Source of the DNA: Saliniplasma sp046497075
GTDB lineage: Archaea > Thermoplasmatota > Thermoplasmata > Halarchaeoplasmatales > Halarchaeoplasmataceae
DNA length: 64,000 bases
Direction of reading: 5' to 3'
Assembly: GCA_046497075.1 (NCBI GenBank)
Contig: JAWOGF010000054.1
Location: forward strand, 1-64,000
Below the pieces are notes generated by a model. The model had not been told where the DNA came from. It did no database searches and saw only the letters and a program-made list of their open reading frames with translations. The translations under genes were made by a program, and so were the position numbers. Shown piece after piece: positions 31,631 to 40,127 of the stretch. Positions within the stretch are counted from its first letter, which is position 1; each line of letters opens with the position of its first letter.

Positions 31631-33550
31631 TTATTTTTTTAACACTTTTACCCCGCCAGGGGGTAATATATTCTGTATTTCCTTAACTGGTACTCTATAA
31701 TAATCCGCCATCTCTTTTGCGAAATCATTTTGACTCTTAGTCCCTGGAATGAATACCACTTGTCTTTTACACATTTCGTCGTTTCTATTTTCGATAGAAT
31801 AACTTGGGGCACACATGATCTTACGGTTACCTTCATACTCGATTTCTGTCAATACAGCTTTCATTTCAATTTTATCGATATAGTTCCTTTTCCCTCTTAT
31901 AACGAAGGCACCAGTAGGGAGTGATTCTCCAGCCTCGGCCGTTTTACTTACCTGGTTTGGTTTTACCCAATATGCCCTACCCGAAGCTATGCCTCTTTTC
32001 CATTCTTTTGAATGTATAAGGGAATATTGACATGCCTCTCTGAGCGATGCTTCACCGATATTAGTATCATTTTTTATTACTACGCTCGGTGCACCACCAG
32101 CCTCTGCATGGGCATATCTAGAATTCCTTTCCATATACTTTTTTACGACTTCCTCATTTGTTTTGCTATCCTTTCCTGCAATAACAAGATTGTCCTCGCT
32201 GGAAATGAACCACTTATATTTGTCAAACCAAAATTTTTCCGTAGGCTTTTTACTCTTTTTCTGGACCTTCCCCTCTTTTCCTTCTTCGATCTGTTTTTTG
32301 GTCTCTTTTATCGCCTTTTTTGCTCCTTCGAGTTTTTTCTTAGATTTTTTACTTTTATTGTAATACTTTTGAGCGTTCTTGTTTACATCCTTTCTAAAAT
32401 CCAATTTAACATTCTTTTCTACTTTTTCTCCATCAGCCTTTCCCTTTAAGTTCATAACCATATATTCATCTTTATCGTTTATCTGTATGACCTCATCTTT
32501 CTCCATTAATCTATCAAATACTTCATCTCTATTCCCCTCTTCTCTTGCCTGAAGTATCGAATCTAAGTGATCTTTACATCTCTTATAATTTTGATAGATC
32601 ATATCTGCGATGATCTTATATTCGGTGATATCGGTTTCTAGATTCTTGACAGCTCTTTTCTGCTGTTCGAGTTTCCTTTCTAATCTAGAATCCTCCTTTT
32701 CCTCCTTTTCAACAACTTCGTCTGGCTTTACTATAGCGTTATCTAGAGCTTGATTATAAGTTTCCGTCTCTTTCTGTTCATAGTCCTCATATATCGATAA
32801 TGGTAAAGGAACTGCATCGATGACCTTAACCCCATCTTTGACCAATCTAGGTGATAACTTTTCTTTGTTTAACACCTGTTCTCTGAATCCATCTATTATA
32901 TCTTTTATATCTTCTGAATAATCTGTAAATTCATCTATATTTTTATCTACGTTTAACCTAGAACAGACCTCTTCTGAATATTTTCCGCCCAAGTTCAGAT
33001 CTACTGCTAAAGTCCGGACAAGGTCTTTATCAGAATCCGCTAAAATTTGTAAAAGTTCCTCCCTGGAAATATCGAAGGGATTCAATCTACTTGGAGGAAA
33101 TTTATAATATTCGCCCTGCTTTAATTCTCTATGACTCCAGGACTCAGACCTATATGGTAAGAGTATCCTATCATCTCCATCTAATACAAGATTACCTTTT
33201 CCGAAAACCTCGAATATCAACCTGTAGCTTTTTTTCTTTTCTAATTCTATCACTACAACCCTATCGAATTCGTGCTGGTAAATATTGAAGATTCGAGAAT
33301 TACCTAGATACTTTCTCATGAGCATTATATAATCTCCAGGATGCAGAGGATTATCTCTCTCTTTTTGAGTCAAGTAAAGTGCTTCTCCGATCCTGAAGAT
33401 TAACATCTTCTTACCTTCACCAGGTACGTGGATACGGAAAAGGAGTTCCTTCTTATTTGGACGGTATACCTTCTGTATATACCCGCCAACTAAACTCTTG
33501 AGTTCCTTAACAACTGCTGAGATCTCTAGAGCCTCCATTTCTTCTTTCAT
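31631..33550 (-). CDS. NEMF/Rqc2-family ribosome quality-control protein (NFACT)
   Basis: A 639-residue protein that binds large ribosomal subunits stalled with peptidyl-tRNA. NFACT-N is at about 1-165 (EISAVVKELKSLVGGYIQKVYR, YLTQKERDNPLHPGDYIMLMRKYL), a helix-hairpin-helix region and a coiled coil follow (about 275-440), and NFACT-R lies at about 445-570 (KFWFDKYKWFISSEDNLVIAGKDSKTNEEVV, RYAHAEAGGAPSVVIKN, GAYWVKP-like SGRAYWVKP). Domain order and length match archaeal Rqc2 homologues. MEALEISAV, four codons in, is an alternative start. Confidence 0.93.
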   Translation of the reverse strand: MKEEMEALEISAVVKELKSLVGGYIQKVYRPNKKELLFRIHVPGEGKKMLIFRIGEALYLTQKERDNPLHPGDYIMLMRKYLGNSRIFNIYQHEFDRVVVIELEKKKSYRLIFEVFGKGNLVLDGDDRILLPYRSESWSHRELKQGEYYKFPPSRLNPFDISREELLQILADSDKDLVRTLAVDLNLGGKYSEEVCSRLNVDKNIDEFTDYSEDIKDIIDGFREQVLNKEKLSPRLVKDGVKVIDAVPLPLSIYEDYEQKETETYNQALDNAIVKPDEVVEKEEKEDSRLERKLEQQKRAVKNLETDITEYKIIADMIYQNYKRCKDHLDSILQAREEGNRDEVFDRLMEKDEVIQINDKDEYMVMNLKGKADGEKVEKNVKLDFRKDVNKNAQKYYNKSKKSKKKLEGAKKAIKETKKQIEEGKEGKVQKKSKKPTEKFWFDKYKWFISSEDNLVIAGKDSKTNEEVVKKYMERNSRYAHAEAGGAPSVVIKNDTNIGEASLREACQYSLIHSKEWKRGIASGRAYWVKPNQVSKTAEAGESLPTGAFVIRGKRNYIDKIEMKAVLTEIEYEGNRKIMCAPSYSIENRNDEMCKRQVVFIPGTKSQNDFAKEMADYYRVPVKEIQNILPPGGVKVLKK

Positions 33551-33674
33551 ATGAAGTAAAATCAGTCATTAAGGTTTAAGTTTTTTTACACTCTACTTAG
33601 AATTTTCACATCGAGTACATGTATTTGCATAAATCTTAAATCAATCTCTTGGTATAGCTATTTGGAGGATTAAA

Positions 33675-34313
33675 ATGAGGATAAGATGGCATGGGCATTC
33701 GTGCTTCGAGATAGAGAACGATTCGGTTGTTGTGACGGACCCTCATGACGGGAAAAATATTGGAATTAAATCACCGAACGTTAAAGGTGATATTATTTTG
33801 GTCAGCCATGATCATTTCGACCATAATGCAGTGAGACTCGTTGAGAAGAGTGACAGCGAAGTTATCGAGGAAGATGGGGAGTTTTCTAAAGATGACGTTT
33901 CAATCCGGGGTATAGAAGCCTATCACGATACGGAAGAAGGTAAGAAAAGAGGTAAGAACATAATTTATACTTTTGAGATAGATGGAATAAAATTCTGTCA
34001 TCTAGGTGATCTAGGTCACGGACTTTCTGATGAGATGATTCAAAAGATTAAGCCTGTCGATTTCCTTTTTATCCCGGTGGGCGATACATTCACTATTGGT
34101 CCAAAAAAGGCAGCAGATGTTGTGGAAAAAATACGACCCAGCATAGCTGTACCCATGCATTACAAAGTAGGGGGGCTATCGTTGGATATCAAGGGTGTTA
34201 TACCATTTTTAAACCTATATCCTGAACATAAAATACATAAAGTCGGTGTGGAACTTGATTTCTTAAAAACGGATCTTCCTGAAGAAACCGAAGTATGGGT
34301 TTTTTCACTTTAG
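33675..34313 (+). CDS. metallo-beta-lactamase-fold hydrolase (UPF0173/UlaG-like)
   Basis: A 212-residue MBL-fold protein. Zinc ligands: WHGHSCFEI near 4-12, SHDHFDHNAV near 45-54, GIEAYHD, HLGDLGHG near 113-120 and the C-terminal PMHYKVGG near 165-172. This short UlaG/UPF0173 type is widespread in archaea; real substrates are mostly unknown, and phosphodiester or lactone hydrolysis is possible. It is convergent with the aIF6 gene (10 bp apart). Confidence 0.9.
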   Translation: MRIRWHGHSCFEIENDSVVVTDPHDGKNIGIKSPNVKGDIILVSHDHFDHNAVRLVEKSDSEVIEEDGEFSKDDVSIRGIEAYHDTEEGKKRGKNIIYTFEIDGIKFCHLGDLGHGLSDEMIQKIKPVDFLFIPVGDTFTIGPKKAADVVEKIRPSIAVPMHYKVGGLSLDIKGVIPFLNLYPEHKIHKVGVELDFLKTDLPEETEVWVFSL

Positions 34314-34323
34314 TTTAGTTATT

Positions 34324-34974
34324 TCAATCTAAATATCCAAGCCCTTCTTCGATCCTACCCATCTCGATAGGTGTTGTTCTATTCCCTATAACGGCTCCTT
34401 TTGTATTTCCAATCAAGCAAGCCCCTATCCAGGCTGAACCATGATTGGCGGTAGTTTTCATGACCGGCACGTTGAATAAATTTTCCATCATTTCTTTTTC
34501 ATCATCGCTAACATGTGGGTGACATAGGATACCTTTATTAGTGGCAACAGCTACAGAACCAACCATCTCGATACCCGCTATTTTACCTCTCTTAACGGGA
34601 ACGTCTAGGAAAGATTTTATTGAATCTTCCGTTTTTTCGTGGAGTTCAGGGTGGATCAATGCACCATAATCATTGATAAGTATATTATTACCCAATGCGT
34701 TGAAATTATCTGGAACTAATGTAACATCTTTGTAATCCAATAAAGGTTCGATCTCTCTTTTCTCTGCTATGTCAGAAACAACAATACCGTTAGAGTTGGC
34801 GGCCATCAAAGACCCTAAAACTCTTGTCCCTCCAACTGTTGTTCTAACTACAGGGGTTTCCATAGCTTCTTGGAAAACCTCTTTTTCAACTAATGGGATT
34901 ATAGATAAATCTTCGGTGGCTACACAAAAAACACCGATATATGGTTTCTGGTCGATGGCGTGTTTTTTTAGCAT
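34324..34974 (-). CDS. translation initiation factor aIF6
   Basis: A 216-residue protein homologous to eIF6, which binds the large ribosomal subunit and prevents joining of subunits until maturation is complete. It shows the pentameric repeat of the family: IGVFCVATEDLSIIPL, then TTVGGTRVLGSLMAANSNGIVV, then NALGNNILINDYGALIHPEL, KRGKIAGIEMVGSVAVATNKGILCHPHVSD and NHGSAWIGACLIGNTKGAVIGNRTTPIEMGRIEEGL. It is the downstream end of the eS19-PDCD5-eL39-eL31-aIF6 cluster. Confidence 0.96.
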   Translation of the reverse strand: MLKKHAIDQKPYIGVFCVATEDLSIIPLVEKEVFQEAMETPVVRTTVGGTRVLGSLMAANSNGIVVSDIAEKREIEPLLDYKDVTLVPDNFNALGNNILINDYGALIHPELHEKTEDSIKSFLDVPVKRGKIAGIEMVGSVAVATNKGILCHPHVSDDEKEMMENLFNVPVMKTTANHGSAWIGACLIGNTKGAVIGNRTTPIEMGRIEEGLGYLD

Positions 34975-34977
34975 AGA

Positions 34978-35244
34978 TTACTCTCTCGGTATTGAAACTT
35001 CTACGATACCATCTTCGAACTTGATAGCTCGTACTTTGATCTTTGAAGGTGGTTTTTTAATTCCTTTTTTCCATATCTCCTCATTAGTTGTAGAATCTAT
35101 CCAAACATCTTCTGATGGAACATCCATATGCTTTGATACAAATTTCCTTACTTTCCTCATGGCTAATGATGCCCTCTTACTAGCTGGTGATTCTTTCACC
35201 TCTCTCAAAGGGATATTCATTATCCTCTCTTCTTGATCTACCAT
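34978..35244 (-). CDS. rpl31e: 50S ribosomal protein eL31
   Basis: An 88-residue archaeal eL31, which lies near the polypeptide exit tunnel. The body RIMNIPLREVKESPASKRASLAMRKVRKFVSKHM, then EDVWIDSTTNEEIWKKGIKKPPSKIKVRAIKFEDGIVEV, is the family core. It sits between eL39 and aIF6 with 3-40 bp gaps, the standard archaeal order. Confidence 0.97.
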   Translation of the reverse strand: MVDQEERIMNIPLREVKESPASKRASLAMRKVRKFVSKHMDVPSEDVWIDSTTNEEIWKKGIKKPPSKIKVRAIKFEDGIVEVSIPRE

Positions 35245-35283
35245 ATCCTCACCTGTTTTGTTTCATAACGTTTTACAATAGTT

Positions 35284-35439
35284 CTACTCATCAATGTCAT
35301 CCCTACGCCAGTTTCTTCTCTTAGGATGGCGAGTGAATCTTCTATTTGTTCTCTGCATAACCCACGCAGGTACACGTTTGTTTTCTTTTCCTTTCTTCAG
35401 TAATCTTCTTTTTTTCGGTCCTGGTTTATTACTAGACAT
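35284..35439 (-). CDS. rpl39e: 50S ribosomal protein eL39
   Basis: A 51-residue, very basic protein read from ATG at 35439 to TAG at 35286-35284. The sequence starts MSSNKPGPKKRRLLKKGK, then NKRVPAWVMQRTNRR and KRRNWRRDDIDE. These are the hallmark segments of eL39 (W-V-x-x-R-T and the final RRxNWRR), which lines the exit tunnel. It lies 4 bp after the PDCD5-like gene and 40 bp before eL31. Confidence 0.96.
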   Translation of the reverse strand: MSSNKPGPKKRRLLKKGKENKRVPAWVMQRTNRRFTRHPKRRNWRRDDIDE

Positions 35440-35442
35440 GGT

Positions 35443-35772
35443 TTATCTCCTTTTGATATTGATATCTTTTTTATTATCCGTTAATTTTTTAAGTAAATCC
35501 TTTAAGGTTTCATCGGTTATCTTACCTTGGATCGCCCCACGTTGAGCGAGCATTATTATCTGAGATTCGATATTCTTGGCGATCTCCGGTCTAGCTACTC
35601 TAACTCTCCCGAGTCTTTCTCTAGCCTCGGGTGTCATCAACTTTCTAAGTATGGCTTTTTTTTGGGCTTCAAACTGTTCCTCAGATCTCTCCTGTTCTTC
35701 TGAAGACTCTTTCTGCTCTTTAAGTTGTTGAAGTTTTTGTTTTTTGATCCTTTCTAACTCATCTTCATCCAT
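35443..35772 (-). CDS. PDCD5-family DNA-binding protein
   Basis: A 109-residue helical protein of the archaeal PDCD5/TFAR19 family. It has an acidic-basic N-terminal helix (DELERIKKQKLQQLKEQKE), then AQKKAILRKLMTPEARERLGRVRVARPEIAKNIESQIIMLAQRGAIQGKITDETLKDLL, the three-helix bundle core. It is encoded between eS19 and eL39, a conserved position. DNA binding is reported for the family, but its role in translation or elsewhere is not settled. Confidence 0.95.
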   Translation of the reverse strand: MDEDELERIKKQKLQQLKEQKESSEEQERSEEQFEAQKKAILRKLMTPEARERLGRVRVARPEIAKNIESQIIMLAQRGAIQGKITDETLKDLLKKLTDNKKDINIKRR

Positions 35773-35785
35773 AGGTTACCTACCT

Positions 35786-36238
35786 TTAAAGATATTTAGT
35801 CAATTCTGGATCATCTTCAGCCATCTTTTTCAATATTTCATAAGCGGAATTATCTAATAAAGACTGTCCTTCAGGTGTGATCATTCTGCCTTTATTTTCT
35901 TTTTTAATAAGACCCTCATCTTCAAGTTGTTTAAGTGCGGTTCTAACAACTGAACCGGATCCTTTTGCTACTCTACTAGGTTTAGAGCCTCTTTCTTGTT
36001 TTCCTCCATATTTGCCTCTAAGCTTCGAGATACCGATAGGCCCTTTAACATAGACACTTCTAAGGATTGCAGATACGCGTTTGTACCACCAATCTTCTTC
36101 TAATGGTGCTTTTTCCTTATGGACACCTGTTTTAACATAAGGGGCCCAGTCTGGACTCTCTATGTTATTCATATCTTTCAGCTTTTCGCTTATGTCTCCT
36201 ATCAATTTATTTGGAGGAACTTCGTGTACTGTGACCAT
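35786..36238 (-). CDS. rps19e: 30S ribosomal protein eS19
   Basis: A 150-residue archaeal S19e, a winged-helix-like protein of the small-subunit head. The segments VHEVPPNKLIGDISEKLKD, SPDWAPYVKTGVHKEKAPLEEDWWYKRVSAILRSVYVKGPIGISKLRGKYGG, then SGSVVRTALKQLEDEGLIKK and GRMITPEGQSLLDN match it. It starts the ribosomal cluster, 40 bp downstream of the CoaD fusion. Confidence 0.97.
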   Translation of the reverse strand: MVTVHEVPPNKLIGDISEKLKDMNNIESPDWAPYVKTGVHKEKAPLEEDWWYKRVSAILRSVYVKGPIGISKLRGKYGGKQERGSKPSRVAKGSGSVVRTALKQLEDEGLIKKENKGRMITPEGQSLLDNSAYEILKKMAEDDPELTKYL

Positions 36239-36277
36239 GATGTATTACTCTCCAGCGAACTCAACAATTGACCTTAT

Positions 36278-37285
36278 TTAAAGCTTGTTATTAAACGTTT
36301 CCCTGTCTATCCCGCTAATATTTGAATTTTGAATGTACAAATCTCCTTTCATCCTAGGCAATAGTGCATCAATCAGAGCAGATTTTACAAATTCTTTCTT
36401 ATTCGTTTTATCTCCTGTCACCATACCTATTGGATCCATATCGTTTTTCAAATCATCTCCGACTAGTTTTAAAGAATCGATAAGATCGATCTTGTTTTTT
36501 GAATGGTTCCAACTTTTTGGTATCCGGATCCCTGGACTTCGACCGTTGGATTTAAAACCTAGTTTATCTTTGATTACAACGTACTCAACGAAAAAATCGT
36601 CTTTATCAAGATCAATACTTTTTAAAATAAGAGAAATGCCATAATCGAATCCCTTTGGGACCTCTGCTAGTTTTTCTAACTTGATTTCCGTAATCTTCGT
36701 ATCTGTTTTATGTTCATAGAGTAATTTACGTTTATCATCTATCTTTCCTTTCTTGATTTCACATTCAAAAAAATCGGACATAACTTCTTCTACGGCATCG
36801 AACTCTTCCTTTTCAACACACTCAACTCTTATCCTGACTGGTTTCAATCTATCCCCGAACTCATCTATCTCTCCATCTCTGATCCTAGTTGAACTTATCG
36901 GTAAAAAGTCTTCTGCTACCACTGGTTTTACCTCTATTATCTCTAAAGGATCCTTACCTATCTCTTTCCGCATTTCATTGATCTTTTCTCCTCTCTTTTT
37001 TGTTTCGGAGGAAACCACTATGATGTCAAAATCACCTTCGACCGCCTTTTTGTAAGGGTCTGAGATTTGGACGATCTCCCAATTTTCCCTTCCTAATAGA
37101 AAATTTTCTAGATTCGCTTTCCTCTCCTCAAATGTTTTTTCTACTTCGGGTTTCCATTCCTTCAGCATCTCATCAGAAACCAATCCGATGGTAACTTCTC
37201 CGTGTCTAAAGGCGGTTTCGATGAGTTTTCCATGTCCCATGTGTATATGATCGAAGGTACCCCCCAAAACTACATTTTTAGCCAT
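36278..37285 (-). CDS. phosphopantetheine adenylyltransferase fused to a degenerate DUF84 domain
   Basis: A 335-residue two-domain protein. Residues 1-150 are archaeal CoaD: GGTFDHIHMGH at 8-18 (the nucleotidyltransferase T/HxGH site) and the second motif PISSTRIRDGEI at about 129-140. It makes dephospho-CoA in coenzyme A synthesis. Residues about 150-335 resemble DUF84 (the inosine/xanthosine triphosphatase fold): DYGISLILKSI, FFVEYVVIKDKLGFKSNGRSPGIRIP, DPIGMVTGDKTNKKEFVKSALIDALLP. The N-terminal NPxK nucleotide motif and the acidic residue of GxGxEGG are missing, so the NTPase is probably inactive or altered. The second domain may regulate CoA synthesis (inference). Confidence 0.85.
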   Translation of the reverse strand: MAKNVVLGGTFDHIHMGHGKLIETAFRHGEVTIGLVSDEMLKEWKPEVEKTFEERKANLENFLLGRENWEIVQISDPYKKAVEGDFDIIVVSSETKKRGEKINEMRKEIGKDPLEIIEVKPVVAEDFLPISSTRIRDGEIDEFGDRLKPVRIRVECVEKEEFDAVEEVMSDFFECEIKKGKIDDKRKLLYEHKTDTKITEIKLEKLAEVPKGFDYGISLILKSIDLDKDDFFVEYVVIKDKLGFKSNGRSPGIRIPKSWNHSKNKIDLIDSLKLVGDDLKNDMDPIGMVTGDKTNKKEFVKSALIDALLPRMKGDLYIQNSNISGIDRETFNNKL

Positions 37286-37286
37286 A

Positions 37287-37475
37287 TTACCAGATCCCAG
37301 ATAATTGTAAGAATATCAGGACCAAAAGTACGGTTAGTAATACATAGGTTATGTATGTCTTCTTCTTTCGTTTTTCGACATATTCGTTGTATTCCTCCCT
37401 ACATTTCTCTGAACAAAATTTTTCATTTAGAGGTATTGGTTTACTACAAACTTGGCAGTGGGTATGCGGTTCCAT
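37287..37475 (-). CDS. DUF2116 zinc-ribbon membrane protein
   Basis: A 62-residue protein: an N-terminal zinc ribbon (CQVC at 8-11, CSEKCREEYNEY at 21-32), a basic linker (EKRKKKTY), then one transmembrane helix (ITYVLLTVLLVLIFLQLSGIW). This is the DUF2116 layout, a widespread archaeal membrane-anchored zinc finger of unknown function. It lies 2 bp upstream of the CoaD fusion on the same strand. Confidence 0.88.
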   Translation of the reverse strand: MEPHTHCQVCSKPIPLNEKFCSEKCREEYNEYVEKRKKKTYITYVLLTVLLVLIFLQLSGIW

Positions 37476-37519
37476 GTAATAGATAGAGAAATTATAGTTT
37501 TAATTATTTTCCCTATAAC

Positions 37520-39181
37520 TCATCGGTGTCCATAAGCAGCCATCCAAGGAGATTTATCCAGGATTTTAACGAATCCATACCTTTCGAATTGAACTATATC
37601 GTTCATATCTACCTCATCTAAATTATTCTCAACGATCCCCTCATCATAACTTCCATCGACCTGCTCGACCCTACATTCTTTACCGCCTGGCAGCCACTGT
37701 ATCTTTAAAATGTCTTTATTAGCTATATCCGTAATGTATCCTTTATGACCATCGAGTTTTATGTTGCATAGGTTTTTCAAGCGGACCTCTTTTCCTTCGT
37801 TCTCTTTCCAGTCCTTCTCTGATATGTACAATTTATCCTTAACTTTGATTTTTCTGTTCCCTCTATCTGAAAAGTCGGGATGTCTAGGTATCTCGGCTTC
37901 ATCGATATCTATCTCACCTATCAACTCGATTTCAACAGGGTCTTTAACGAAAAAGTACCTATTAGCTTCTTCATCTATAAGTTCTCTATTTTTAGCATAC
38001 AATTTTGATGCTGGCACCTCTATATCGGTTTTTGACATACCGAAATCTAAAATAAAATCTCTAATAGCATCTGGCTGTATGCCTCTTCTTTTGAGAGACT
38101 GTAAGGACCAGGTTCTAGGGTCATCCCAACCCCTCAGGTTTCCTTCTTTAATCTGCTGTTGGAATTCACTTTTACTCAACCTGACATCCCGTAATCGTAA
38201 CATACCGTAATGTAAAAATTCACATTTCTCCCAACCAAAAAGATCCCAGATATATTCCTCCATCTTATCTTCCATAACAAGGTCTTTACCTCTCAATATA
38301 TGGGTCATGTTAAGCAGATGATCGTCGATAGCCCATGAAAACTCTAACAGTGGCCAAACATGATATTTATTACCTACTCTAGGGTGTTCTTGATTCGATA
38401 CTCTGAACAAAACACGGTCTCTAAAAGCGGGATCCGGATACTCCATATCAGTTTTCAGCCTAAGGGTGACTTCGCCTTCTTCAAACCCTCCTTCCAACAT
38501 CTTGTTCCATTTTGCAAGGTTCTCCTCAACAGTTCTAGATCTATGTTCACATTCTATACCCTTTTTACGACTATTCCTTAATTTCTCAGCACTGCACTCA
38601 CAGACGTATGCTTCACCCATTTCGATAATTTTTTGACCATATTCGTAGTATATTTCCATCCTTTTAGACTTATAATGGGTCTCATGCCATTCCACCCCCA
38701 ACCATTCTAAACCCTCTTTTATCAAATCAAAAGCCTCTATGAGGGGTTTTTTCTTCTCTGAGCCTATAGTATCATCATAAAACAGAACCAATTTTCCATC
38801 ATTCCTTTTGACGTACTCATCGTTAAGTATCACCATACGAGAATTACCTATATGCAGTGGTCCACTTGGATATGGAGCCATCCTCATTACTATCTCCTCC
38901 CCCTCAATCTCTGGTAATCTATTGATTTCCTCCTCATCTTTTTCTTCGAAGTACTCGGGCATCTTCTTTTTTAATCGGCTAGTCTGCTCATCGAGGGATA
39001 ATTTGTTTACTTCATTTACAATCTGTTCAACCAGTTCTTTAGTACCTGTAGGATCTTTTCTACATTCCTCTGATTCTCCCATAACCTTTCCCATAACAGG
39101 TCCGACTGTTGCCTCCCCATCGAATTTTACTGCATTTTTCAGAGCGTATTTTCTGATTGTTGTTTCCTTTTCGTTAGACAT
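37520..39181 (-). CDS. gltX: glutamyl-tRNA synthetase, archaeal type
   Basis: A 553-residue class I synthetase. An N-terminal non-catalytic extension of about 95 residues is followed by the ATP-binding HIGH-like SGPLHIGNSRM near 106-116 and the KMSKS-like RLSKSEF in the second half of the catalytic domain. The C-terminal half is the archaeal beta-barrel anticodon-binding type, as in eukaryotic GluRS/GlnRS. In archaea without GlnRS it also charges tRNA-Gln with Glu. It precedes the DUF2116 gene on the same strand. Confidence 0.96.
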   Translation of the reverse strand: MSNEKETTIRKYALKNAVKFDGEATVGPVMGKVMGESEECRKDPTGTKELVEQIVNEVNKLSLDEQTSRLKKKMPEYFEEKDEEEINRLPEIEGEEIVMRMAPYPSGPLHIGNSRMVILNDEYVKRNDGKLVLFYDDTIGSEKKKPLIEAFDLIKEGLEWLGVEWHETHYKSKRMEIYYEYGQKIIEMGEAYVCECSAEKLRNSRKKGIECEHRSRTVEENLAKWNKMLEGGFEEGEVTLRLKTDMEYPDPAFRDRVLFRVSNQEHPRVGNKYHVWPLLEFSWAIDDHLLNMTHILRGKDLVMEDKMEEYIWDLFGWEKCEFLHYGMLRLRDVRLSKSEFQQQIKEGNLRGWDDPRTWSLQSLKRRGIQPDAIRDFILDFGMSKTDIEVPASKLYAKNRELIDEEANRYFFVKDPVEIELIGEIDIDEAEIPRHPDFSDRGNRKIKVKDKLYISEKDWKENEGKEVRLKNLCNIKLDGHKGYITDIANKDILKIQWLPGGKECRVEQVDGSYDEGIVENNLDEVDMNDIVQFERYGFVKILDKSPWMAAYGHR

Positions 39182-39237
39182 GGTTCATCAATTAAACAGG
39201 CGGGTATTTTATTATTTTCCTATATTAGAAAATTCTA

Positions 39238-39960
39238 TCAATCGGAAAGAGGTTTAACGAAGATATCTTTTATTATCCCCCTTTCCATGGCTATATCTGT
39301 TTCTCCAGACCTGATCACATAGACTGGCTTTTTCTGATGGAGTTCTATTACAGACCCAGGTCCGATGTCATACGACAAAAGTTTATGTAATCTTGGATGA
39401 CTCTTTGTATGAATATATGCTATCTCAACTTTTTTCCCAACAGGGATCTTCGTCAAAGGCATTATAGCTGGTTTGATCGTTTCTCTTCCCTTTCTACAAC
39501 ATTTTCCTGAGGGTATAGGCATACCATGTGGACATTCTCTTGGATGGCCTAACAAAGTACATATCCTTTCAGTCACTTCTTCAGATAAAAGGTGTTCAAA
39601 CTCGCAAGCAGGTTTTTCTACTTCTTCTTTGCCCATATCCAAAACATCGACTAAAAGACGCTCTGCTAAACGGTGTCTTCGGACTATATCTCTAGCTTTA
39701 TTATGCCCTTTATCGGTTAATTTTACTTTTTCATTGTAAACCTTAGCCAATCCTCTCTTTTTAAGCTCTTTAAGGACTGAATCAGTAACTTTTTCCCGAT
39801 AACCATGACGGAATCGTTTCCTGTGATTAAATTTCATACCTTCCTCTTTATCGGTCAGTCTTTCTTTAAAACTCTCTTTATCTCTCTTACCCTCTTCCTC
39901 TAGGGTCCAAAGTATTTCTAGTGCTTCATCTATCTCTATCTTTGTTATTTTATCGTTCAT
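39238..39960 (-). CDS. DtxR-family metalloregulator with FeoA/SH3 domain
   Basis: A 240-residue metal-dependent regulator. It has an N-terminal region with basic RHGYREKVTDSVLKELKKRGLAKVY (winged helix, about 49-85), the dimerisation and metal-binding part (ARDIVRRHRLAERLLVDVLDM, then ACEFEHLLSEEVTERICTLLGHPRECPHG near 120-150) and a C-terminal FeoA/SH3-like domain (GKKVEIAYIH, GPGSVIELHQKKPVYVIRSGETDIAMERGIIKDIFV). It is the last gene of the feo operon and overlaps the small zinc protein by 4 bp. It likely reports iron (or Mn) status. Confidence 0.9.
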   Translation of the reverse strand: MNDKITKIEIDEALEILWTLEEEGKRDKESFKERLTDKEEGMKFNHRKRFRHGYREKVTDSVLKELKKRGLAKVYNEKVKLTDKGHNKARDIVRRHRLAERLLVDVLDMGKEEVEKPACEFEHLLSEEVTERICTLLGHPRECPHGMPIPSGKCCRKGRETIKPAIMPLTKIPVGKKVEIAYIHTKSHPRLHKLLSYDIGPGSVIELHQKKPVYVIRSGETDIAMERGIIKDIFVKPLSD

Positions 39961-40127
39961 CTTTCATCGACTCCTGGTATAAACTCATAACCACAATTAG
40001 GGCATTTAACCATATTACAACCACCACCCATTGGACAGGATTGGCAGGCTGTTACCGAGCCTTTTTCAAATTCATTTCCACAGAGCGGACATTTATGTTT
40101 ATCCTGAGTATTATTTTGTTTACTCAT
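39957..40127 (-). CDS. small cysteine-rich protein between feoB and its regulator
   Basis: A 56-residue protein with eight cysteines: CPLCG near 13-17, CQSCPMGGGC near 29-38, and CPNCG near 43-47. It could bind zinc or iron. Translational coupling is visible on both sides: its ATG overlaps the feoB stop (ATGA at 40127-40124) and its stop overlaps the regulator start (ATGA at 39960-39957). This resembles the small Cys-rich partner proteins often found beside FeoB, although I do not recognise the exact family. Confidence 0.8.
   Translation of the reverse strand: MSKQNNTQDKHKCPLCGNEFEKGSVTACQSCPMGGGCNMVKCPNCGYEFIPGVDER

Noticed and set aside
32012..32449. Plus-strand 145-residue frame inside the NEMF gene
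   Set aside because: Low-complexity Phe/Leu-rich translation is the antisense of the Lys/Glu-rich coiled coil.
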